Position numbers and translations under genes: made by a program. 64,000 nucleotides of DNA from Thermothielavioides terrestris NRRL 8126 (Eukaryota > Ascomycota > Sordariomycetes > Sordariales > Chaetomiaceae): contig NC_016462.1 of the NCBI RefSeq assembly GCF_000226115.1, forward strand, positions 2,108,001-2,172,000, given 5' to 3'. Under the pieces are notes generated by a model. That model saw only the letters and a list, made by a program, of their open reading frames with translations, was not told where the DNA came from and ran no database searches. Shown one piece after another: positions 25,033 through 37,127 of the stretch. Position 1 is the first letter of the stretch. Every line of letters begins with the position of its first letter.

Positions 25033-28000
25033 TCACGCAGCGCCAACCTGCCTCACCCTCGCCTCCTCGGTCCCCTCAGCCTTCCCAGGGACGACGTCAA
25101 AGCCGATACCCCGCCGGGCCCGCCGCCGCCGCCCGGCATCGCCGTACTGCTCGTCAAACCGGCGGATCGCCTTGAGGCTCTCCATGTCGCCGCTGATGCT
25201 GGCGGTGATGTCGCGCAGGCCCTTGTCGAAGTGGCGGCGGGCCAGGACGCGGCGCGGGGGGAAGCGGAACTCGCCGCCCTCGTCGGCGGCGGCGTGCGCC
25301 TCCTTGGCGCGCATCTCCTCGCGGACGGCCTCCATGGCGGCCGAGACGCACAGGTTCTTGAGGTCGGAGCCGGAGTACAGGTCGGTCTCCTCGGCGAGGC
25401 GGGCGAGGGAGACGTCGTCGGCGAGGACCTCGTCGCGGAGCACGACGCGCAGGATGGCCTCGCGCTCGGGGGCCAGGGGCAGGTCGACGAGGATGCGGCG
25501 GGGCAGGCGGCGCAGGACGGCCTCGTCCAGGTCGAAGGGCCGGTTGGTGGCGACCATGATGAAGGCGCGCAGGTCCGAGGTCAGGCCGTCCCACTCGCGC
25601 AGGAACTGGGTGATGGTCTCGCGGTGGGCGGCGCGCCCGCCGCCGCCGCCGCCGGGGCCGGCCGAGTGGCGGGCCGCGAGCAGCGCGTCGGCCTCGTCCA
25701 GGAAGATCACGCAGGGCGCGAGCTTACGGGCGAGCGAGAAGAGCGCCTGCACGTTTTTCTCGCTCTGGCCGAGCCATTTGTCGTTGATGGAGGCCGCCGA
25801 CACCTCGAGCATGCTCGCGCCGGACTCCTTGGCGACCGCCTTGGCGAGGAGCGTCTTGCCGGTCCCCGGGGGCCCGTACAGCAGGCAGCCCGGGATGCGC
25901 TCGGTCTTAAGCACGCCGTAGGTGAAGGCCTCCGGGCGGATGAGGGAGAGGGTGGTCAGGTTGATGAGAGATTCTTTGGTCTCGGGCGGGACGATGATTT
26001 CGTTGAAGGTGGTGCGGATGTCCTTGGCGTTGATCAGGCCGGACAGGAGCCTCTTCTCGTCGCTGTTGTAGTCCTTGGACGCGGCAGCGCCGGTGAGGTT
26101 GCTGCTGGCGGGCTCGCCCGAGGACGACGAGGAGGAGGATCCGTTCTTGGGTGGGATGAGAAGTGGCGAAAAGTAGGGAGGACGGACGGCCGGGTAAATG
26201 TGCTCCCAATGTTTGTCGCGGGCATTCATACACCTGATGCCCTCCAACAGCGCGTGCGCGTCGTACTTCTCGCGCGGCGGCGTCCGGTTGCCTACCATCA
26301 ATGACGCGAGGCGGTATACCCATTGAGCGTCGTAAAGGTGGCTGCCGAGCGTCCGAGACAAAAAGTCGGCATCCGGCTTGAACCTGAGGGTCCCCATTTC
26401 CAGGTCAATGGGCACATCATCGCCCACCATTGCCCGCAGCATATCCTCGATATTGGAGAGATTTTCCTGCAAGTTGTCCCATTCATCCATCCGGGGCGTC
26501 GTTTCCGCAAGGTGGAAGGGAATAACACGGGCGCCATCTCGGCCCAAGTCGAGTAGCTGGTCACGCCACTGCGAGGCCCTGTCCATATCGCCGGACGAGG
26601 TGCCCACAAGGACGACTCTCCTCCCTGCCATCCACATGCGGTCGGCGATGGCCCGGAGCTTCCGGAGTATGGTAGGATGCAGAGAGCTCAGCTCGACGTA
26701 GTCGTGGACATGGATGATGAGCGGCCGGCGCGGCGACTCGGCCCCGGGTTTCGCAGCGCGAGTGCGGCGTTTGAGCTGAGCAGCAGCAACCATGGCGTCC
26801 AAGGCGGTGCCGATCTTCATGTCTTCCCAGCGGCTGTCAGACACGCCCGAAGTCGTGCTCTCTCTCGGCGCCAAGAAGGATCGCAGCCGCGAGGGCAGCG
26901 AAACAGCGACCACACCGACCTCCTGCTCCGGATCTGGATCGGGCCGGGAAGTGAGCCTGCCATTCATCTCGGCAGCGGCATAGCCGAGCATCGAGATAGG
27001 GCCACGGGCCGAGTACGGGTTCTGGCCCACCTGGTGTCCGACGACGCGCGCGATCGTGTGGGCGCTGAGGTGCACGGCGTCGGCCTCCAAGTCCGTAGCG
27101 ATATCGTCAATAATCGCGTTTGCCCCGCTCGGCCCCTTGTCGTTGAGAAGGGACAGCACGATCGGGGGACGGCGCGACTCTTGACGGTTGACGGCAGCGG
27201 CAGGCGTCAGTTGCGACTGCACCGCAGCCAGAAGCTCCATGCAGGCGGAATACTCGACGTCAGGCCGCTTGGCCAGCGGAGTCATGTATAGCATGCCCGA
27301 TCCGGGAGGCCCTTCGAAGCGGGCACTGGCAATCCACCGGGGCACCTCGGTCGAGCCAATATCGTCCGGCCAAGGAAGCCATGCTTGGCGCCCCAGTCCC
27401 ATGCTCGCATGGTGCCGCCGCAGCCTCTCAACATGGTCCTTGTCCCGGGGGGGATGATACACGAGCACCAGCGCCTGCCAAAAGGCCATGTAAAGCATGG
27501 TGTCCAGCTTCGACACCAGCAGGTCACGCTCGGCCTCATCCGCCTGGAGCAACTTCTCCTCCTTCCACGACCGGACGTCGGCCTCGGACAGGCCGAGCGT
27601 GGCCAGGGCGGAGTCGGCCAGTTCGACCAATTTCGCCGCGTCCTCAGGCCCGAGCGGGGGCAGGGCGGCGTCGGGCCTGTCGAGCGGACGCTGCTCGTAC
27701 AGCGAGACGTTCTTAGACATGAACCAGTCGGGCAATTCCCGGGCGGGCGGCTCGTCGACGCGATTGTTGCGGTTGGCGCGGGCGCGGGCCGACCCGTAGC
27801 CCGCGCTCTTCAGCTTCTCCCGCTTGGCATCGGCATCGGCACCGGCGGCGGCGGCCTCGGCAGCCGTAGATATCTCGGTTGGCTGGCCGTTCTCCGCGGC
27901 GGCACCACTCTCCTTGCTCGAGTCAGAAGAGGGCGGTGGCGGTGATGAAGGAGGAGGAGGAGGAGGAGGAGGAGGAGTAGGAGGAGGCGGGGTCTCTTCG

Positions 28001-28272
28001 CCGGTCGGATCGCCGGGGCGGGACAGGACGGGCCGAGACGTGTGGAAGGCGCGGGCGCCAGCAGGGCGGCGGTGCGGATGCGTCAAGGAGCCGTCATGGA
28101 CGGCGACATTGATGCGGGCCTGCGCACTAGGGTGGACACGGGCGTGAACGGCGACGCCGGGCAGTCGAGGCAGTCGAGACGGTCGAGGCGGTCGACGGGT
28201 TCGACAGCAGGCGCGACTCGGGAACTGCGACGGCGCTGGGAGCAGCGCCCGAGCCCCGGCGGCCGTAGACAT
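25033..28272 (-). CDS. Mitochondrial AAA ATPase, Msp1/spastin-like clade
   Basis: A single-exon gene of 1079 residues from the ATG at 28272 (MSTAAGARALLPAPS). The N-terminus is a strong mitochondrial presequence ending with AFHTSRP, a common processing-site pattern in fungi. A Pro-rich run near residues 90-120 and an Ala/Glu-rich linker follow. A long central region of unknown fold covers roughly 200-730. The AAA module has GPPGTGKT at 800-807, Walker B VIFLDEADALL, sensor 1 ATNRPFDLD and a Gly-Ser sensor 2 motif (YSGSDLKNLC), closest to the Msp1/ATAD1/spastin group. The open frame continues 112 codons upstream of 28272, but that part looks like leader. Function is not known to me; membrane-protein or matrix quality control is only a guess from the clade. 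Confidence 0.85.
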   Translation of the reverse strand: MSTAAGARALLPAPSQFPSRACCRTRRPPRPSRLPRLPGVAVHARVHPSAQARINVAVHDGSLTHPHRRPAGARAFHTSRPVLSRPGDPTGEETPPPPTPPPPPPPPPSSPPPPSSDSSKESGAAAENGQPTEISTAAEAAAAGADADAKREKLKSAGYGSARARANRNNRVDEPPARELPDWFMSKNVSLYEQRPLDRPDAALPPLGPEDAAKLVELADSALATLGLSEADVRSWKEEKLLQADEAERDLLVSKLDTMLYMAFWQALVLVYHPPRDKDHVERLRRHHASMGLGRQAWLPWPDDIGSTEVPRWIASARFEGPPGSGMLYMTPLAKRPDVEYSACMELLAAVQSQLTPAAAVNRQESRRPPIVLSLLNDKGPSGANAIIDDIATDLEADAVHLSAHTIARVVGHQVGQNPYSARGPISMLGYAAAEMNGRLTSRPDPDPEQEVGVVAVSLPSRLRSFLAPRESTTSGVSDSRWEDMKIGTALDAMVAAAQLKRRTRAAKPGAESPRRPLIIHVHDYVELSSLHPTILRKLRAIADRMWMAGRRVVLVGTSSGDMDRASQWRDQLLDLGRDGARVIPFHLAETTPRMDEWDNLQENLSNIEDMLRAMVGDDVPIDLEMGTLRFKPDADFLSRTLGSHLYDAQWVYRLASLMVGNRTPPREKYDAHALLEGIRCMNARDKHWEHIYPAVRPPYFSPLLIPPKNGSSSSSSSGEPASSNLTGAAASKDYNSDEKRLLSGLINAKDIRTTFNEIIVPPETKESLINLTTLSLIRPEAFTYGVLKTERIPGCLLYGPPGTGKTLLAKAVAKESGASMLEVSAASINDKWLGQSEKNVQALFSLARKLAPCVIFLDEADALLAARHSAGPGGGGGGRAAHRETITQFLREWDGLTSDLRAFIMVATNRPFDLDEAVLRRLPRRILVDLPLAPEREAILRVVLRDEVLADDVSLARLAEETDLYSGSDLKNLCVSAAMEAVREEMRAKEAHAAADEGGEFRFPPRRVLARRHFDKGLRDITASISGDMESLKAIRRFDEQYGDAGRRRRARRGIGFDVVPGKAEGTEEARVRQVGAA

Positions 28273-28676
28273 GAGGATAGACAGACTTCGCCGTTCGGCG
28301 CTCACATGCGACTCGAATTGGCCGCAACCGAGCGGACCGAGCGTGACAGGGCCGTTGTCTTGACAGGAGGAGCGGCTGCACGCTGGGGCAAAGAAAGAGT
28401 CGTGCGTTTCCTGCGCAAACCTGGATTGGTTGCGTCTTTCTTTGCTTGCTCTCGGGTCAAATTTGGCCGCCGCCAGCCGAGAGCTTGGCATGCGCTCGCA
28501 GGCGAAGTCGAGTTTGATGTCAAGACCGGGGTTAGGGTTAACTGAGCATACGCAGACCCAGCGGGGCAAATACTTGGTACATACAACAAACATCCCGGAA
28601 TCGCTCAAAAACTCGTGCGATTGTGGTCATGTCTTCGTAAGCTGAGTCTGACAGCGTGCACCCAACCCTTCCTTCT
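28273..28676. promoter_or_regulatory. AAA ATPase promoter and Mus7 3' flank
   Basis: 404 bp between head and tail of two minus-strand genes. The open frame of the AAA gene runs through much of it without an ATG favoured by context. Confidence 0.4.
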
Positions 28677-31600
28677 CTAAAACAGTAACTCATCTTCACA
28701 AGCAGCCACCCCTCTCCTTCCCTTCCTAGCTGTTCCCTCAATCCCGATAGTAGTTGTCCTACCCATCCCCAACTCCCATCTCACCACCTCCCTGCGCAAC
28801 CTCTCCACCACCGCCCTCACCTCCCACGGCCCAAACTTCGCCCCTTGAAGCGAACCCGCCGCTGCCACCCCCTGGCTTGTCACCGATATACCGCCGCCGC
28901 CTGCCACGCCCTTCCCCGCCGCCATCCGCACCATGACCCGGTCGCCCGTCACCACCCAGTTCTGCCGCACGTCCGAAACGATCGTGTTGGCAAAGTCCTG
29001 CACCTTCGGGTTGGTTTTGTTGTTGCCGTAGACGTTGCCCGCCGCCGTTGCCTGGGCAGTGGGAAAGGAGGAGGAGGTGGTGGTGGTTGTCTGCGTCGGC
29101 GTCGAGTGCAGGCCCGTCAAGAAAGCCGAGACACGCACGCTGCTCTCGACAAGGTCGCTGTTTGGGAGGCGCAGGACGTCGTCTTCCAGGTGGCACCGCA
29201 GGTCCGCGAACAGGGTTGTCAGCTTGTCGACTGCGTTCTCAAGGCGGGCTGCAGTGACCGTTGAAGAGGAACCGGAGTCGTTGTCCTGCTCGTTGACCAA
29301 GTAACTCGCGAGACTAGGCTGCAGGGCATTGGCAATGGTTGCCAACAGCGTCATGATATGGAGGTGCTGCAGCGACAAGGCTGTTGTTGCGCTCTTGAGG
29401 GTCTCAAACCACGCTAAGACGCCGTCCAAAATGCCTGCGGCATGTTCCATGTCCTCATCGGCCAGCTCTTTCGGGATGCAGCCCGCCTCGAGCAGACCCG
29501 CGAGTGCGACAGCGTACACCTCCAGCAGCGCCCAGCACTCGCTGGCTCGCGCAGACGCCCGGATGATCGCTGGTATCATGTACTCGAGCATAAACGACGT
29601 GACATAAGTGTTCCGCATCGCCCTCCCCAAGATGCGGCACTCCTGCTGCAGCTCGTCGTTGCCCAACGCCACCTTGAAGTTGGTGTAAAGATAGTAAAAG
29701 AGCTGGGGGGCAGCGTGGGCGTCTTTCTCGCTCAGTCGGACGCCGTACGCGACAATGCCCGCCGTGTGCAGCTGCGGGTCCTGGAGCGGAGGGGAGTAGT
29801 CGACGCTTGGCTGCGTGAAGAAGGCGTCGATTTTGCAAATGCCGACTCCGTGAGACTTGATCAGTGATATCACTTGTCTGACGAAATCAATATACAGCCC
29901 GTGCTCGCTAGCGTGGGGCCGCAGAAGAGCCAGGTCCTCCTTGATCTTCAGCATAACCAGCTCCAGGGTCTGGGCGAACTCAATCCGGTGTTGTTTGGAC
30001 TGCGCCGAGCCCGACTCGCGGAGCGTTTTGCGCATGTAGTGCATGGCACACGCAAAGAAATCAATATTCGTGTTGTAATCTGGGGGGATCCCAACCGCGA
30101 CCGTGGCTCGCTCCAAGAATGGCAGCCCGTGGTGCTGGAGGACCTCTGCCAGATGATTTTCGAATCCGAGGAGCCTCTGGGGCTTGACAATAGACAGCAT
30201 CCAGAGGCCGAGGATGTTGATGCCGAGGTCCTTGAAATCGAAGATGTGATTCTTGACCAGTACTGCAAGGAAGAGGGGAAGGTACCGCCGATCTGGCGTG
30301 CTCAGACTCTTCGGCATGTCAGCAAAGATCCCGTACTTCCCGCTGGAAAAGTACGGCGACAATTGCTAGCAGAGCTAGTCAGCATAATGCTCGCAAGAAA
30401 AAGTGGCAGGCATTTACCGACCGTGACCCTGTTCTTGATGAACCTGGCGGCTATCCTGGCGGCCAACGTGACGGACTTCTCGGCGCAAGTCGCTTGCTGG
30501 CTTTGCTGCCTCGGAGGCGGTTCCAGAGGGGCGGAGAGGAGAGTGCGGCTCATCCAGAAAAACTCCCGGCTCAGTTGCTCATTCACCAACTGCACCCGTC
30601 AGCGCTCAAGGTCCCAAAAGATGTCAAACAAGGGAGCCTGAACCTACCAGAACGGCGTCTTCCAGATGGGCAGTATCGGGGTTGTCTGAAAACTCGCTCG
30701 AGTATTGCTCCTCGGATGCCTCGTCAATCAGGCCGATGAAGTGTTCCAGGGTCTCGAGCGCAACCCGGACGATGCTCCAGTCAAATCCGGGCGAATGGTA
30801 ATCAAGACTCGTGAACACCTTTTGTAGTTGGCCTACTGCGGGTCAGCAGCGTCCTGTTTCCATCCTTCCAGAGGTAGACTTACCCATGTTGAGAGCGTAT
30901 AGCGCAACCTCCAGCTTCGGGGCTCGGTGCAGAACATCAAGGGACGCTTTCATCAAGAGGTAGAGCACGTCGAGAGCAGTCGCCTTGTTTTTTGCGACCA
31001 TCTCGTCCCGCACCTCCTTGCTGACAAAAGGCACCTCGCTGGACAAGGCCCGAAATTGCTGCTCAATGTCCGACGCAGCCGAGAGGTACTGATCCAGCAC
31101 CTGGTTGAAGACGTTGTTCCTCCAAGCAGCGAGCGACCTGAACGACGAAGCGTCCTCGACCTCGGAGATCACGAATCGCGCAAGCTGGTTCCAAGCCCTA
31201 ATGTTGATCAGACAGGCTTCCTTGTGAGCACTACCCGGAAGGATAAGCTTCTCGATCAGGTGGATAGCAGGCCGCAGCTCCGGCGGCGACACCCAGAACA
31301 AGGTGCATAGGAGGTCGTGATGGTTCCTCAGAGCCGCCAAGTCGCGTTGGTGGATCGTGTCCTCTTTGAGATATTGTCGGTTGTGGTTGGGAAGGGTCCT
31401 CGCCACAAGGTTCCTGATGTCCTTCAAACAGTCGAGCTCCTTCAGGCGCTGGATTGCCAGCGCTAGGAGTTTGATGAAGATGTGAAAGCACCGGTCTTCG
31501 GCCTCGATAGACAGAGACGGGTTCCGATCAAGTTCCTCAAGGAACCGCGGGGACTTGTACACCTCTTCGTTTCTCAAGTGCGCCAGGTTCTGCGAGCCAA

Positions 31601-34600
31601 AGAAGTCGAAAATGGTACCGATGATGCCCGTGCACTTGCGCCATCCCCACTGTTGGACGAGAAAATGGCAACGCGCGACCAAGGCACGGCAGTAGTCGTT
31701 GAAGCCCGGTGGTTGTCGAGGATTTTCGTGGTACAGCTTGAAGACGCGCTTCAAGAGCTGCTGCGGCAGTGCCCACCCTTCCAGAGCGGCGGTGTGCCTC
31801 AAGCCTGGGATGAGAAGTCCAGAATTGTCGATCTCTCCGAGAGGCAGCAGAGTGAACATGTCTTGCCAGAGCTGCTCGAACACTTGAGTGTCCGCGGGCA
31901 AGGCGGAGACCCCCTGGTCGAGCATGACCGAGTGGGTTACATCCCAGAAGGAGGCTCTCGGTATGGCAGCGCTTTCCAAGACCCTCATCATAACCACCCA
32001 ATTGTTCGCGAGGACGCGGTCCGATCGTATCCCTCGCTCTCGGAGAGCCGAATGTTGCAGGTCATCATACAGCTTCCTTAGTTCCCCGGTACCACAATCA
32101 AGCAGGTGTCGAATGGTCATCGCAGCTGACTTCTTGAGCAGATCATCGAGCTTCATGGTCTGCATCGGGTCGCCGCTGGGCCCATGGCTCAATGAACGTA
32201 CCGCCAAAATCGTCACGGTGACGCGAGCAACAGCCTCAAGCTGTGTTCTCCGAGCACCGTCCGGAACATTGCTCCACTTGACCGAGTCGAACCGGTTGGT
32301 GAAGCTTGAGAAGACCTCCAAGCACCTGGACACAAAGGCTTTCTCTTCGAGATCACTCCGGATGCTGAGCGAGCGAAGAACGTACCCAAGAACGAAGTCG
32401 GCTGCTTCGATTGCCTTTTCGCCTGTGCCACTGTCTGTTGCTGCTTGGGAGATGATCTGCTCAGCGACCCAGTCCACGAGGATGCCAAGCTCGGACGACG
32501 TTTTGTCATCCCAAGCGCCCCATCGCAAAGATTGCCCGTCAAATGAGAAGGTTGCGGCAGGTCGCTGGTGGCGGACGCGTTCAGGGAACCCAGCATCGAC
32601 CGCTTCTCGCAGGCATCCGCGCCCGATGACCGTGCTCTCGTGGAAAAAGACACCTCTGTCAAGTGGGAAAATTTCGAAATGGTGTGTGTAGTGCGTCCCG
32701 TAGGGACCGAGGCCCCTGAGCTTGTCTTCAGCATGGTGCTCTTGAACGTCGATGGGAGACAAGTCGGCGGGCAAAGGATCATTGGCGCGGGCATATTGCG
32801 GAGCCTCTGGGTCGACATGTTGGGGGCGTCGTCGCTTTCGAAATCTCGACCTCGCAGCTCCTCTCTTGTCCCTGGGAGGGGATGGAGTCTCTTCGACTTC
32901 GACGCGGTCGCATTGCTCAAGAGTCGCAGAATCCTGGAATGTGAAGTTGACATCTAAACTTTGGCCGAGCCCATTCTCTGTTAACGCATCCAGCTTCCTC
33001 CGGGTTTTCCTGAAGGATGCATCCAAAGTCCGCTTCCTGCGACTGAGCTGCCGCCGCTTGTCTTCCCGTTCGTCCTCCTCAAGCTGCGCAGGGTGACAAC
33101 TGGGCCGTCGGTCTCGCAATGACTGCCGTGATTGGGGGTTGGAAGTTGAGGGCTGATGCGGAATGAGAGGTTCCTTGTCGCCGTACACGGTGACAAACGA
33201 GTCGAGGCTCCTTTGACGAACAAGCTTCTGAGGGTGAGTACGTAGTGAGCGTGGCGGGCGAGATGTGACATTTGTTGTTATTTCCCTTAGAGGGGCCCTG
33301 CTTCTTTGGTCTTCGGGCTGCCTTGGGATCGGAACCGAAATCTTCGGTTTCATCCTTCCCGACTTCCAGTCTCGAAGGACGGAGAGCGCGTCAACATTGT
33401 CGCTCCGCGTTGCCAGGCTGATGAGTTTCCTCGACGGGCTGGCCTTGCCCAGGTTCGCTTTCCTCTTGACAGCACGAGCCGCAATCCTCACGAACCTTGG
33501 GGCATTAGGTTCTATAACATCCAAGATGCTGAGAGGTGGTGGCGTGGCTGGCCTGTTTCTCAGTTTACGATTCGCTGAGAAACCCGCTCTTTTCGGGCGT
33601 TGATAGTCGGTTAAGTCCCTCTTTGCAGATGCTGAAGTAACACCATGCTTTGACCGGCTGAGGACTTGGGTTATCTTGGGTTGCCGAGAGGGCTGGTTGG
33701 GACGGGCAAAGACTGACTGCGTGCCAGTCCGCTTTTGCTTCTTTGCCTTGCTGGCCGTGCTGTGCAAGCCGGGTCTCTTCCTGCTGGGGAGCATCCAGTC
33801 GATGGAATCTTCCTCCACCACAGACGACCCGTCATCGTCGTCTATGACGATGGCCAGCGGTGCAGTCTGGATGAGGTCATCTGCCGAATTTTGCCTTTGC
33901 CTCGGCTCGCTATCGGAGTCTCCGGACTCATCGAACAGCATTAATGGAGCAGTACTTGACGGCTTGGGCGACCCTTGACGGGGCAAAGCTACACCTCTCC
34001 TGACAACTCGCTCAGGGGAAGGGTCGGGGCTTTTCCTCCTCGGCTTCCGAGAACCGGCTTTGTCTTGCTGGCGGTCCAGCCGGAGCCATGAAGCAGGCAA
34101 CACTCCCCGAATCCTGCGGCTGTTTCGGCGAACCACGTCGGAGTCAGTGTCGGTGCTGTGACTGGACCCCGCGGAATCCCCATCGGTCAGGTCACTCTGA
34201 TCCTCATGAATGATAATCGGAGAATCCAAAACGCCACTGCCGGTTGTGCCAACTGTTGGCGTGGGACGCTGCGCAGAGGTTCCCAACGGGCTTGGGCGTC
34301 GCCGCGTGGGCGGCTTCGGTGTCGACACAACTTGTTGAGGTAGTGTCTGGGGAGGCTCCGGTGGCGGCGGCTCATGCGCAGAAGGCGAGGACGGCAAGTC
34401 CCATATATTCAGAGGCGGAGGAGGAATGAACGGTGGGCGCGGCGGAGACGAGCCTTGGGATGAGTCTGCCACGAACCTAGGCCGCTTCCGCTGCGTTGAG
34501 GAAAGCCGCTGGGCAGGTGGACGCTTCCGCACCTGCCGTCGCTTCTTCTCAGGCAGAGGCTGAAGCTTCTCTAAGGGAGGCAGATCCTCGTCGGAGAAAC

Positions 34601-35558
34601 TTGTAGCATCAGTTTGGTCCTCGTTTGTCCGCTGGCTGCTAGTCCGTAGCTGCGGGCCCGAAGGGGATGTTTTGGGAAGCGAAGGGGTGAGGGCTAATTC
34701 GTCCTCCTCATCAAAGAGGATGGGAGCGTCCTCTTCCAGGGCACCTGCGCCTTCCCCACTCGCCTCCTGACTTTCCTCTGCCTGAAATTCTTGGTCTTGC
34801 GAGTCTTCCTCTTCGGCTCTCCGACGTGTTGGCTGCGCTTCCTCCACAACCCTGATAGGCTTCACCCCGTGCGACCTCATGAATTCCGTGTATTGTGCAT
34901 TTTCAAGTAAGTACGGATGCTGCTGGATCGGCTTCCGCGGGCGAAGGGAACGCCCTAGTCGAACAGCAGCCTGCCGCGAAGGATCCTCCGCGCCATCGGG
35001 CAACGCTGCGTCATTCAGGGACGGCACGTTAGGGCGGACTTGAGGCAATGACGGAGATGCCGGGGGGGTCGGGGTCCTCGAAAGAATACTCGCGGGGGAA
35101 GACGCGCGTGAAGTCGGGGTGGTGACGCGAACGTAGCCAACCGATATCTCGTCCTCGAAAGAAAGATCATTCGCCGCGGAATCCGGCCGTTTCTTTGGCG
35201 GAAGAGTCGGTCCGCCCACGGCCTCGTCGGCAGCAGGGGAAAGACTTGTTCGTTCATCCAGGCATTGGATAGATGGGGCAGGCAAAGGGGACTGGCTCAG
35301 CAACTGGGAGGGTTGCCCGTGGACAAGCGGGAGGGGTGGAGAGAGACCGCGGGACGTTGCCGAGGAGCTCGGCAAGCTCCAGATATCGCCATCTTTGGCC
35401 GGTTTGCTGGGCGCCTCCTGCACTCCCGTATCGACAGCGTCATTTCGGGACAACTGATTGGACTGGTCAAACTGGCCATCGCCGTGAGATTCTTGCGTGT
35501 CATCGAAGCTGTCGTCGTCCGAGTCCGGAACCTCTCCCAATTCCCTCCAGTTGCTCAT
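28677..35558 (-). CDS. mus7: Mus7/MMS22-family DNA replication-repair protein
   Basis: Mus7/MMS22 proteins act at damaged replication forks with the Rtt101/Rtt107-type ubiquitin ligase and promote recombination repair. I join exons 30884-35558, 30648-30832, 30422-30589 and 28677-30365 for about 2238 residues. The first exon holds a disordered, Ser/Pro- and charge-rich half starting MSNWRELGEVPDSDDDSFDD. Near residue 960 it enters the conserved Mus7 region (HFEIFPLDRGVFFHESTVIGRG). The later exons are helical and continue that domain (NIDFFACAMHYMRKTL and others). The third junction is the weak point: the good donor GTAAAT breaks phase, so I use GTCGGT at 30421, which keeps phase with the acceptor before 30365. 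Family identity rests on the Mus7 block and on overall size and architecture. Confidence 0.85.
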
Positions 35559-36029
35559 GGCGCCGTGTTATCATGTCGGAAAGGTACTCGAATCAGCACT
35601 CATCAGTCCGTCCTATCGAAAAATCACAAGTGAGCAGACTGCAGCAACCGTCGAGATGGTGTCATCTGTCATCCGTAAGACAGTTAAACGGCCGTAAGAC
35701 AGTTAAACGGGGCATGTATGGACCTGGGCATGTGGATGCGCCACTCCGACGCGTCAAAGGTGTAGTGGGACGCGACTTCCGCCAAAGAGCTCTGGTGGGG
35801 CACCTTGGCATTTCGCGTGTTGGGTGGTGCAACCTGGAACCACACGACCTCAGGTAGTGGAAGGTTCCTGAGCTCTTGGCACTGTCTCATCTTACCCGAC
35901 CATATCCGACATTACGGTACTGTTATTGTATGGACTGTGCGGAAGTGCTCGACAAGCAACTTTTCTGTACACTACCTCTTGATCAAGGAGGCACGCCATT
36001 GACCAGTTCAAGACGGCCTCCATTTCACC
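35559..36029. promoter_or_regulatory. Divergent spacer, mus7 / small membrane protein
   Basis: 471 bp. A 13-bp direct repeat (gtaagacagttaaacgg) sits tandem at 35680-35711. The rest is unique sequence presumed to hold both promoters. Confidence 0.4.
35679..35711. repeat. Short tandem duplication
   Basis: The word gtaagacagttaaacgg occurs twice head to tail with one cc between copies, in the promoter region between mus7 and the small-protein gene. Confidence 0.75.
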
Positions 36030-36328
36030 ATGAGCAATCAATCCAAATTCATAACAATTGGCCTGGTCCTGGCTTTCGGGATCGGCAACGGTACGAGGCA
36101 TATAGGTCTAGGAGAGTGAACCAGATGCTGACACCGCTTGCAGCCTTCTATGCATTCGACCCAAGTTTCAAAGAGTTGAAGGAACAGCGAGAAGGCACGA
36201 AGTCCAAGTGAGTTTTCAAATCCACCGCTCATCCTCACCTGCCGGAAGCTAACATCAAAGACAGTAAAACACCGGAGAGCCTAAAGACCTCGACACCGGA
36301 GCCGGACCGGCAAGAAAAGGCTGCGTAA
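36030..36328 (+). CDS. 62-residue single-pass membrane protein, three exons
   Basis: A small gene that no single open frame shows. Exons 36030-36090, 36144-36207 and 36265-36328 have canonical GT-AG ends (GTACGAGG, GTGAGTTT; TTGCAG, GACAG), keep phase, and join to 189 nt. The ATG context is caccATGa. The protein begins MSNQSKFITIGLVLAFGIGN and continues AFYAFDPSFKELKEQREG. It is one hydrophobic segment (residues about 7-25), then a charged, Pro/Thr/Lys-rich tail ending QEKAA. The shape resembles small mitochondrial inner-membrane or ER proteins, but I recognise no family. Introns of 53 and 57 nt support a real gene. It diverges from mus7. Confidence 0.68.
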
Positions 36329-37127
36329 GGACGCAATGGCGCCTAGCAACCGTCACCTGATGTGATTATTCGCTTTCTCCTTTTCGAGAGCTCGGCCCCG
36401 CTCAAGGTCATGCAATAGCAAGAACCAAAGCGAGCGGTCCCAGACCTACAAAGAAGGAGTCCGGGAGACCCCATCCCACATGTATTCCGTACATTTGAGT
36501 AACAAGTGTCAATATAGCCCTGTAATAGCCCACGCTTACTTTAGGCACTGTGTCCCGATCGTATATGTTGGAAGACCCGGTGTGCTGTAACTGTTACCGC
36601 TTCGAACGGTTTCAGGCCTGCCAAGATTCCGTAATGAAACGCCGTAATCTTCAGTGTGGTCACGAGAGAAAGAACGGAAAACGAAACGGTGAATAAAAGC
36701 AGAAAGAGCACTCACACCTCACCGCGATATAAATCAAGATGCGTTCAGGGGAACTGGCTACGGAGTATCTGGATTCAAGTTCCTCATATAGGTAAATATG
36801 AGACCGGCTTCCTCGTTCACAGTGCGCCGTTTACCCTGGCCTGACCACTGTATTTACAAAGTAAATTACACAATACGGAACTGTGCGGGGACTAGCGGGA
36901 AGAACAGGATTGGGCTCTCCAGATCAGGCCACCTCGAATTCCGAGCTGAGGCTGGTCTGCCCGAAAAAAAGCTCGTCCGTGCATGACTTCACGCCTTCCC
37001 ACACCAACGCTTCGCTGAAGGAGCTCCAGGCCGCCAGCCGCGCTGATAACTCAATTGGACCCATCTCCCCTCCGAAGCTCTCGCCGAGTCCGGTCCCGAA
37101 CGACGAGCTTTGCTTTCGCCCACCAAA
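36329..37127. promoter_or_regulatory. COX5 upstream region
   Basis: 799 bp between the small-protein gene and COX5. It holds TACGGAGTA-type words (36759, 36869). The final 60 bases before the COX5 ATG are pyrimidine-rich. No gene was seen. Confidence 0.4.

Noticed and set aside
24844..26304. A 486-codon plus-strand frame over the AAA gene
   Set aside because: Antisense shadow of the AAA domain coding sequence; composition is Gly/Ala/Arg/Asp-rich with no motif.
28273..28608. N-terminal extension of the AAA ATPase
   Set aside because: The frame is open upstream, but the mitochondrial presequence starts well at 28272 and the extension looks like leader sequence.
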